Below, one piece after another: positions 54,172 to 64,000 of a stretch of DNA of 64,000 nucleotides (position 1 is the first letter of the stretch; the number at the start of each line of letters is the position of its first letter). A program made the position numbers and the translations under genes. Source of the stretch: Dirofilaria immitis. Lineage: Eukaryota > Nematoda > Chromadorea > Rhabditida > Onchocercidae. The notes beneath the pieces were generated by a model. That model saw nothing but the letters and a program-made list of their open reading frames with translations, made no database searches and had not been told where the DNA came from. The stretch spans positions 9,905,501 to 9,969,500 of the forward strand of contig JAKNDB010000068.1 of the NCBI GenBank assembly GCA_024305405.1. Reading direction: 5' to 3'.

Positions 54172-57100
54172 TCATGAGCGATTGATGCTATTTGTTGCAC
54201 TGCTTCTCAGTGGCGGCCGAGGTGACTGAAATAACTCAATGAGATGATTGGTATACACAAAATAAAAAGTTCTGAAAAATGTGATCCAAAATAAATCAAA
54301 TTCATCGAGAGTTAGGTGTTAACTAAATCTGGTGTATTTCGTATATATCTGGTATAACTGAAAAACGCAGGAATATAAACATAAAAAAATCATTAATAAA
54401 GTGAAATTTGATTAATATTAGCTATAGAAGCGGAAAAAGCAAATTTAATCCATTGCTAACACTAACCGCTAATTAGAAGCTAACATCAATATTGCGAGCA
54501 AAAGTGCTTCGTTAATATCTAAGCAAATCCGAGCAAGAATTTTCCAAAAAATATTACCATATAATGGTTGTTTGATATTTCGTTATGTTGTTGCCTTGTC
54601 ACCGAACATTTTTGAGTTGTTTTCGAAATTGACCATCGAGCAGATACTTTACGCTGTTGAGTTCCGCTACCTGCACTTGATGCCACAGATGCCTTAACAG
54701 AGCTTATAATTATAATAAATTTCATAACTCAAAGCAAGTTGTTTAAAAACCAATAATATTCAACAAATCTAACGTTTATTAATTAAAATAGGATGTTATG
54801 AAAAGTTTTCTGCAAAGATTCACTCATCAATCATCACGAATATTATTTCTGTAATACTGCAGTACTCTTCTATTCTCTTCATCACTAACTAATTGAACTT
54901 CCAAAGTTTTTTTCCTAAAAAATTCTCCACAATGATAAAAGGCATACCTGTTGTTGACTAATACTAGGTGTTCGATTCAGTTCACCTTTAATAAAACGTT
55001 CCACTTTATCCATGCAAGCTTCTTGATAATCATGTACCCAACGTACCCCATTGTAACGAGTTATGTGTCGTATATCAGCTGGCAAATCAGTATCGGCAGG
55101 AAAATCGAAATGCTGATCAAAAATCGGTATCACATTTTTATGATGATCGAAGGCACACCGTAGCTAAAACATAAATTACTAGTTGTAATTCTAATTCTAA
55201 ATTTCAACATATTCTCAGTTCCATTCTCATTTTCTTTATCAATTCCGTATTCTTGAATGACTAATTGTAGAAAGCTTAAAATCATTAAAATGAAGAGCAA
55301 TTTAAACAAATCCAAAATATTCTATTGAAGAGATTCGATCAATTACGGACGTTGGGAAAGAAAGGAAAGTTGGATTAAAATAAAACTAAATGAATGCTTC
55401 TACATTAATTCCCTATTCTTCTTTTTGTTATCCTTAATCAGTAAATAAAACATCTAGCAAACCTCTTTATGTATCCAGTCTTCACAGTTATGATCATTGA
55501 ATAACCTATCCAAAGAATTTGGTGTTAGTACAAGAATGAAATGCTTCGCTGCTTGAATATTTTTCAACAGTGATGAATCAAATTTACCAGCATACAGTTT
55601 ATCAACATCAATGAATACCTTCAACCGTAAATGCGTCAAAACGATAGATATGAAAGCATATAACAGGGCATTATTTAAAGAAATAAAAATCTAACTTAAA
55701 TTTTGAAAAGGAAAATCATTTTCATCGTCAATATGAACAAAGAGATACTAAATAGAAACAGCAGTAAACGATTTGTCATGCATTTTGTGAGTATGCAATA
55801 AAATTACCTCTCCTCCTATCTTTCGCTTTCAACAGATAGAAAAATGCTAATCTTGATAAAAAGATCGTATTGAAAATTCCATATAATAGCGTTAATTGAA
55901 AATAAATGTTACCTTATATCCTCTAAGTTGAAGTAAAACTTTGATAAGGCTGGCCAGTTGATTACCCGTACTACGTCGATAACTTATGAATACATCAATT
56001 TGCTTACTCAGTATCGCAACTTCAATGTCATCGATATGTTTACTGTCTGTAATTTTTGCAATCCTATGAGGTAGTAAATCATAAATGTCATTATAATTTC
56101 ATTAAAAGAATTTGCATTCAAATTTAGATTTAATTTAATTAATTTATTCAAAGTTTTACCTTGCAAGGCTTGCCTTAATTTGAGCCTGTGGATAGGATTA
56201 TGCATGCCGCATACAGTTTTCATCATCTCATCAGTTAAAGAGGGTAATAAACTACGATTTAGACCCATACCAAGCATTTGATATGTATAAACTGATAATT
56301 CAGGGCTTAACGACATCAAGAACTGGTCTAACTGACTTTCGTCCACACTTCCGTAGTCAGCTGCGATCTGGAAGCATCACGAATTTACAAAATATTTTAT
56401 TGAACCAAGGATTTCATCATCCAATTCTTAATCAATACAATGATTATTTCCATTTTATCTAGATAACAATATTTTAAGCAAGATTATTCATCATTTCGGA
56501 GAAAGAAGACAAACTTACTTTGAGGCTTTCCAATTCACGGATAAAGCGTTTTCTAAGGAGAGCAGAAGACATTTGAAGATCCTGTTCAAGTTCCTTTTCA
56601 GTTAGCAGAAGCAATAAATCACCATCGACCATATGTTTCGCAAATGCATCTGCATAGGGTTCAAATCCAATCTGCACAAATTTATACATAAATTAAACAT
56701 GATAAAGAAAAATTTTTGTTTCGTAATTGCAGGACAATTTTTGACCAAGATGTATACGCTCTTTTGCAAAAGAATGACTGAAAATTTCACATTTCACACC
56801 GAATAAACTAAAAAAAAAATGAAGGGAAAATATAGCATAGTTGTTTTAATCAAGATTTTGTAGAAGTGACACTGAGCTTCTCTTCACAGTATTTGTCGAT
56901 AGATATTCTGTCAAACCAAAACATTTTAAAAGAATATTTCGTTTCAAAATCTTGGAATTCGAATTTTTCCATAGACTGCTCTTGCATTTTCCCATTGTAA
57001 AAAAATAAAATTTAGGCGTTAGAAAAAAAAGAAGGAAGACAAGGCCAAGATTCAATAAACAATAGATACTATAGAAAAGTAGTATAAAACGAATCAACAT

Positions 57101-60100
57101 GATATCGATAATTTAAGACTGTCAACCAACCTTCTTAACCCAATACTGCACATCAGCAATTGTCCAGCACGGTACCTGCTGAGTAAGCTTATACGGCACC
57201 TCTTCACCTATTATAGTTAAAGCTTCACTTGCAAACTTCGCGGCTACCTCATCTGGACTTGATGCAATTTCTTTAGTGCCGCTATTGCTCCTATTTCCTG
57301 CAATTCTTTTTCTGCTTGTTCGCCCAATTTTATATATTCAGTGCTCATTTCTTTTATAAAACTATTAAAAACAAAACTGAGGGAGTTTTTCACTCTCGTT
57401 ATATTTATATAAATATTCCATTAAGGAAAGAATATAAAAATACGACGCACCTCAATATACAATCAAACAACCAACTCATATTTTTAAAAATTAATTCAGA
57501 ATTTAAATTTGAAAAACTTGGATAGCCCAAAACACCTCAATAAATTCATCACCCTATGATCTCACAAGATATCGTCATGTACGATCATGTTTTCGCTGCA
57601 TGATTTTAAAGATTGTCTCATTTTGAAGAATTCCTTAAAATTTTTACAGCAACAAGTTAAAATAAAATTAACTGTAGCTTTTATAGCAGAATTTGAAATA
57701 AATAAAAAGGAGAAAAGCAGATTATGGAAAATTAGGACGGTGACAGTATCTATATTCATGTGTATATCCGTATATTTATATTTTTTATGTTAACATTTGA
57801 TTTTTGCATTATTACCCACAACGAATGACAGAATTATTGGTCAAAAATTCAGAAAGAAAATTTTTAGTAGTTAAAAATAGTAAAAAGAAAATATTCTTAT
57901 CAAACGATAAAGAATTCATAGAAATCGAGGAAGTTTAAATCTAACGAACTCATTGTTTGAATCCAAATTTTCTTCTTTTGGGTTTGACAGTTTTCATTAG
58001 AAACATTAGAAAGAAGCTTCAAGTGCAAAAACTTATGAAAGTTTTTCGAATTCAACAGTTGATTTAAAAGTTTTTGAAAATTAACTAAGGTAAATATGGT
58101 TGCTCTACTGTCTTCTGCAAAAGACGTCCTTGAAAAATTCAACAACTTTTGACAAAAATTTCTGAAAATTCAAAGCTTCTGATTCTAATAAATAATAATT
58201 AACGAATCTCATTTTCTGATGCCCTTTATAGAAGGCTATATATCAAAAATTTCATAATAAGAAAAACTATGAAGAGAGATCTCACTTACTTTTTAGCTTT
58301 TTTCTTCAAATGATTCGTTTCAATGATGTAATTAGATGATGCTAAAAAATTTATGTCTTCTTTCGACTTCAATACAGGTAGCTTTTCATAGCTAATTATT
58401 ATTTTCTAATCAATTACTTACCTTTACAAAGATGGAACATTTGAGAAATGTATGTTAGAACACAGTAATAATTGTAGCAACAAAAATAATGTTTATTTGT
58501 ATCATTCTGCCCTTCAGTTTTGATTATGTTAGTATTAGTAATATAGAACGCAGCAAATATTTTTCACTTTTTTAACAACGAATTTTTCTCGTCGAAAAAA
58601 TTTCATATTTCGTTAAAAAATTTTTTGGAAATTTCTAGAAAGATTTTGAAAGAATATCAAGTTACGTTCTATTTTTCGGTTCATTGCTAAAATTTCCCTT
58701 CAGCTTTCCCAGCGAAAAAATAATGGGAAAATCGCGACAATTTTTGCGCAAATAGTGACTACTACGTCACAAGTTGCTGCTGAAAAGATAATTTGTAAAT
58801 TGCACAACTTACTTGAAAAACTTCAAGTTTTTGTTGATCTTTCTTTATTGTTGCTTCCATTGTGAAATGAAATGCAGCAATACTACGTGCTTCGCGACAT
58901 TTCGATTTGAGCATCGGCAATAATCTGAAGTTAAAACTTCTGAATCAACTATAAGCACACAAAAGTGAAAAAATTCCAAAATTCTGGATGATAAAAGCAA
59001 TCAATTTTGTTTAAGTTGGATTGCGAATTTCGATGGAAGTAGTAATATTGCTGTAATGCTTCCATCTTTTTAATTTTTCTTATATAAATTAACATTAGTG
59101 TATAAGGTCTTTCAACAAATACTTTTTCATTTCAGATTTAAATTGCACTTCATCTGTAGATGAAGTGCAATTTGTGAAAAAAAAAGTAAATAAAACCTTT
59201 CAAGCCATTCTTTTGGTCTTCCTTGTGAATGCTTGTAGTGATCACCTGCGAAGGTAATCGCTTGATGAGCAAGTAGAAATGGTTCTACCAGCGCTAAAGT
59301 ACCCGACTTATTCACCGCTGCTTCCATTTCCTTTGTACTTCCAAGCATGCAAATTGCTAAACATGCGTAATAACGTGTTATATCGTCTGGTTGTGATGCT
59401 AGCAAGAAAAGCCAGTCTGGCACCTACAAATTATCACATTTTAGTATTTTTCTAGTTTCATTTTTTCTTCTTTTTTCCTCTCTTTCTTCCTAAAAATTAC
59501 AGATCATATATTATTCAAAAACTAGCATAAAATTGCCAAGCATGTACAATAAAATCTCATGATCGTAATGCTTGTAAGAATCAGGCCACTATCAACCATT
59601 ACTAAATTATAATTATATATAGCACTAATAAATAGTAAATTTGCCAACCAAATTGTCTCTCGATAGATAAATTGAAGAATGAAATTCAAATCTTGTATGA
59701 CGAATTTAAATCGAGTACTTTTGGAAGAGCAAATAGTGTCGACAGCAAAAAGATACCTTTAATGTGACTCATACAGTTTGGAATGAATCAATTCAATTCC
59801 TATGAAAAATGTAAACAATTTTTTCCACAAAGATTTTTGGACAGACTAATAAATAATATGAAAGTTGAAGAAAATGAATAATAGTACACAGATGGAAATG
59901 AGAGATAAATCAATATACTATATCTCTTCCATATCCCTTACAAACCTTATCGTTTGCAAGTTTCTCATTAATTTTGTTACTTCAAATACTTTTTCAAATC
60001 ATCATTCCATAAAATCATTCTCATCTATGATATACAGATAGAGAAAGTGAGGGACAAAATGCATTCCTGGCTCCAAATCTAAATCAAAGATTGATTCCTT

Positions 60101-62798
60101 CCTAACTATTGGTCGAGAATTCGTCATGAATCACTAAAGAGATAGATAAGATAATAAATTTGTGATGTTATCAGAAAAATGCAACTGAAGTATCTATGAA
60201 CTAAAAAGAATTAAACTCATCTACAAATTAATTGAAAGAAGCATAAAAATCCATTAGTTGCAAATAATTCAGGATGCATATAATCACAGAAAGTGAAACA
60301 TGTAATAATGATGAAGTTAATTATAATATACCTTCTTCTGAATAATTTTTTTCTTTGCTTCCGAACAGCTATACAACGATAGGTTGGCAAGTGCAAGAGC
60401 AGCGTGCCGTAAAGTGATAGGTGTCTCAGTAGCACGTTTACACGTCAGAAGGATGTGATCCAAAACACCATACTCAATTAGCCTTGAAGTGTAATGTTGT
60501 ATATTATAAAAGTATCCATTAAATTCTTCAAAATGGAAAAAAGCAAAGATTCCGAAGCAACAATTAAAGGGTAATTCATCCTTCCATATTGCTGCTCTTC
60601 TCAGTCACACTCACTCACTTTCGAACTAACTAATCGAAGCACAATATCGCTAAAGAACTCTCATCTTTTACTTCTCTCTTCACAAACCTGTAAGTGGTAG
60701 CTGTTGAATGCTTGAATAAGCTTTCCATAATCGACAACGACATTCGCTGTTGTTCCGGATTTTTGTTCAACTTCTCGGCTGTTGCAACCAACTTTTTCAA
60801 ATAACCTTTGTTAACTACATATTCTCGATTGTTCAGTGAAAGGCATTCCTCTAAGACACGTCCGCATGCTAATCGAACTGTAAAATACTTATTGTATACA
60901 ACCAATTATTTCTCGAGATAAGCAAAATTCGAAAAAAGAATCGACGGTTAAAACAAAAAAGATAAGAGAGGAAGTAAGAATTCTTATGAACTTAATCACA
61001 TAATTGCAGAAGACTATCAAAAGATTCTAGAAAAGCATAAGATTAGGCTATTTATACTATTATAAACAGACAAAAAATCGGCATTATTCTAAGAAATTGA
61101 AGGAAAATTCAATTTAATTTAAAAATTTCATTAAACTTTCCATTTCTATATATTTTTCATTTAATTTTTCGATAGTTTCTTTAAAACAGTGCAATTTCAT
61201 GAATGGCGTGAGATAGAATAAGAGAGAGGAAAAAACAGGAAAGATTCTTTTCTTTTTATTCACTGATAATCATATATTTTTCTAGTTAACTTATCGAAAG
61301 TTTTGCTTCCTTTTCTTTCTTCTTCATACACTATCCATCAATAACTTTCAAAACTTTATAATTATGTATTATAACAGATAAGATAGATAAAAAATAGTAA
61401 AATTTTAAAATTTACCAGGTTCACAAGTCTGTGCCTTAATGAAATTCATAATAAGCGAATCGAAATAATTTTGATCACGTAGATAATCGCAAAGTGCATA
61501 TGATAAATCATGTGAAATTTTGGGAACATCCATGCCTTCGTCATGACTTTTGCTATTATAGTGCATCCCTATAAGATAATTTTTCTTGGCATGTACTGTT
61601 CGCAATCTTTTAATAAAATTTATGACTTCGTTTGTATGATTGGTTCAATAATTAATTTTATTTTATTTCCATATTTTGCATTAATAAAATAAATATATTA
61701 GATTAAGAAAGACAAACTGTTATAATTCCTCTGCATCAAATAGAATTTTAAAAATTCATAAGCTAATTTTAATTTCAATGGTTCATACCGCAACAGATAC
61801 ACCACTCATTTGAGAATCTATTGGAATATCAAGAGAAATAACTTTAAAATGTGAGACGAAATAAACTTTCTCAGGATCAATCAATCTATGATGCACTACG
61901 AAAAACAAATTATCCAGATGTTAGATCAAGCAGCGTGTTATGATGAATCAATATAATGCTAATCATATTACATGATATGTATAATATACTAGAATAGATA
62001 TTATAGATGTATTTATCTTTATTTAGATATTGGTTGAAGTTTTTTTATAAATTATTATTAGATAACATTTGTTGGTTTCCGTATCTTGTTTCTTTTTTAA
62101 CTTTGTTAGATTTTGTAATTTAATAAATTCCTAAAAAGTCTTTGTTGTTTAAAGTTTTTGTTGCTAATTTCTCGTCATCTATGAAAACATATGCACAACC
62201 TAAGGAAGAATAACATAGATTGTTGATTATTGACTACTACGATAATACATTTGTTCTGGCACTGGCTAAACTATTATACTGAATTCCGCTTTTCTAATAA
62301 CTGAAAATGGATCATATAATTGTTGACTTTTATTTAGAAAAAATATTGAATTTTTGTTTGAAATCTGTTAAAGAAACCTCAATAATCTGTTCATCACTGC
62401 CTTGAGCAATATGTTCGAATGCTTTATCGATAAAGTTTTGATATTTTGATAATTTTGTCTTTAATGTATGCATCATCATCACCTGTTCTGTATGTGAGTG
62501 CTTCGTTAATGGTACACTGGTTACTGTATCCTGCAATATTAACGCTATAAAGGATCAGATTTCTTTGCTCAATAACACTTCTTTTAAAAGATATAACTAT
62601 TTACAATACCGATTTCAAAATCTTTTAGAAGTAATTACATATATACATTACTTGAAATAAACTGAGACGGCTGGGTGATGATGATCGTGGATCGGCGATT
62701 GGCGACAAGTCATCAATAGTAACATCCATTTCGGGTGCCGGTAAGGAGCAAACTCCGGCAGATGAACCTTCACTTTTGAAGCGTCTATATTCTGATTC
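54172..62798 (-). CDS. tir-1: TIR-1/SARM1 orthologue: ARM-SAM-SAM-TIR NAD+ hydrolase (5' end missing)
   Basis: Orthologue of C. elegans TIR-1 and human SARM1, an NADase acting upstream of the p38 MAPK cascade in immunity, neuronal fate and axon degeneration. Exons: 62798-62652, 62530-62378, 61568-61416, 60877-60688, 60482-60332, 59423-59197, 58924-58813, 57361-57131, 56671-56519, 56367-56160, 56046-55913, 55618-55463, 55163-54948, 54692-54558, 54225-54172 (TGA); about 806 aa. ARM region: [35 protein letters not shown]1: [31 protein letters not shown]2: [42 protein letters not shown], the BB loop [13 protein letters not shown], and DWIHKE with the catalytic glutamate at an exon edge. Two exons (61568-61416, 57361-57131) need one base added to a short run. 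Exon 57361-57131 has an uncertain acceptor. The Ser/Arg-rich tail ends NSINRS. Confidence 0.95.
59140..59173. repeat. Near-perfect palindrome: 16-bp stem, 2-base loop
   Basis: aaattgcacttcatct is followed after GT by its exact reverse complement. It lies in a TIR-1 intron, beginning about 24 bases past the donor of the exon ending at 59197. On the pre-mRNA it would form a tight hairpin close to the 5' splice site. Confidence 0.92.
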
Positions 62799-64000
62799 CT
62801 ACAAAAATTGATATCTTAAATAATATCGAGTAAAAGTTCTTTATGTTTAAAATAAAGCAAAACACTATTTTAGAAACAAAAATCTCTACTTTGCGATATC
62901 TACGTTGGCATTTCTTTTAATTCATAATGTCCATGAAAAGAGATCATAAATAGGTCTATTAGCAACAGTAACGACTAATAGTAGCAAATATAGATGAATA
63001 CTGATAAATTTATAGATAAAATAAAAGTTTATATCAGATGAGAATCAGTTCTTGAAATGATCTATTCAAATTCCATGTCTCAGAATCTTATTACAATCTA
63101 AATGCAGTATTAAAATTATCTCTTAGGAAACCGACAACCAACAACAATGCGAGCAGGACTTTTAGTAATCAGATGGAGATAAGGGCTATGGATTCTAACT
63201 ATATATCCTCAGTAAATCCATATTTTGCTTGAATTCTTTCCTCATATAAATTACAAAATATTCATATTTATTGAACTGGAGGATGACAGGAAGGTCGAGT
63301 CCTGATATGGCTCCGCAGATGACAGGAAAATATGAGCAGTGACATGCATGATGACATTCTCACACAGATTTGACGTCAAAAAGTTTTTATCATATTTAAC
63401 AAGTCATGTATATTTATTTATATATGTAAGTATGCATATGTATGTCAGCGGCATTATAAGTGTATTTATGCGTAGGTGTATAGCTGTATGTATGTGTAAG
63501 CATTTCGTAGTCTCACCAATTCCTATTTTTTTGAATTTTTTTTTTGTTCATATTTGATGCAGAAGCCTATTTCAGTTCACGAATCTCAAGTGCATTTTTG
63601 AGATATTCTATGCTATACCTTCGTATCCCTTAAGCATTTAGAGAAACATTTCCTGATGGAAAATCTTATATTGCTTTCACATCTTCTACTTTCTCTTAAC
63701 TTATTTCATGTGGTTCTTTTTGAAATAAACTACTGTTAAAAGTGTTAAACAGATACGGTAGAGTGATTAATACTAACTGTAAATATCTTATGTTATGCAC
63801 TTTAAATAAACAGCAAACTAGATAGTATAAGATATCAGTAGCTGTTATATAATTTCCACTAACTGTTATTATATATTCTTTGATTATATCATTTTAGGTT
63901 TATTTAAAAATTGTTTTATAGATTTGTGGAAATAAGAAAATGGACATGCAAAATAAAAATTCGGTAAATATAAAAAGAAAGTTAGAATTGAAAAAAATTC
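62799..64000. other. TIR-1 upstream intron or 5' region, no exon resolved
   Basis: The exon at 62798 begins at a splice acceptor (ttttgtag), so TIR-1 transcription must come from further right. No coding exon could be placed before the window edge. A purine-mixed, somewhat GC-richer stretch at about 63270-63350 has no open frame with family resemblance. Confidence 0.45.

Noticed and set aside
1..64000. CRISPR array, prokaryotic operon, tRNA or rRNA gene, intact transposon
   Set aside because: No regularly spaced repeats, no recognisable RNA-gene sequence and no transposase or reverse transcriptase motifs were seen; tRNAs could have been missed by eye.

Overview
This window is eukaryotic and almost certainly from a nematode. 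It is AT-rich, genes are split into many small exons joined by GT-AG introns, and the proteins read best against Caenorhabditis-type orthologues. The closest match is the C-terminal two thirds of TIR-1/SARM1. Low GC and introns of a few hundred bases would suit a clade III (filarial/spirurid) worm, but that placement is inference and no species is claimed. I saw no CRISPR array, operon-like prokaryotic structure, prophage or intact transposon.

Layout, left to right. A small unrecognised four-exon gene (+, 329-1890) is followed by repeat-poor DNA holding a possible decayed reading frame (-, about 4165-4740). Then come the WD40 protein WDR4/Trm82 (-, 8278-11231), a small unrecognised two-exon gene with a basic, His-rich tail (+, 12152-12721), the NatA auxiliary subunit NAA15 (+, 14168-20837, 19 exons) and the phosphorylase kinase gamma catalytic subunit (+, 23681-27095, 11 exons). 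From 27.1 to 42.7 kb the only coding signal I support is the 3' end of an unknown charged protein (-, 32029-34515). The right third carries DNA topoisomerase II (-, 42684 to about 52002, 24 exons), a short serine/asparagine-rich reading frame (+, 52172-52521), and TIR-1 (-, 54172-62798, 15 supported exons, 5' end unresolved).

The identified genes do not form one pathway. They cover tRNA m7G methylation (WDR4), co-translational N-terminal acetylation (NAA15), glycogen breakdown signalling (phosphorylase kinase), chromosome topology (TOP2) and neuronal/innate-immune NAD+-hydrolase signalling (TIR-1). They look like ordinary housekeeping and signalling neighbours.

The most important practical observation is a systematic assembly defect. 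Eighteen sites in eight genes need a 1-base correction, nearly all at a mononucleotide run or doubled base, and seventeen of the eighteen need one base added. Once corrected, exon phases and protein alignments fit from end to end. These frameshifts are therefore best read as homopolymer under-calls, not gene decay. I found no convincing new biological system. The best candidates for a second look are three unrecognised genes, a C-terminally minimal topoisomerase II with a GC-AG intron, and two strong inverted repeats.
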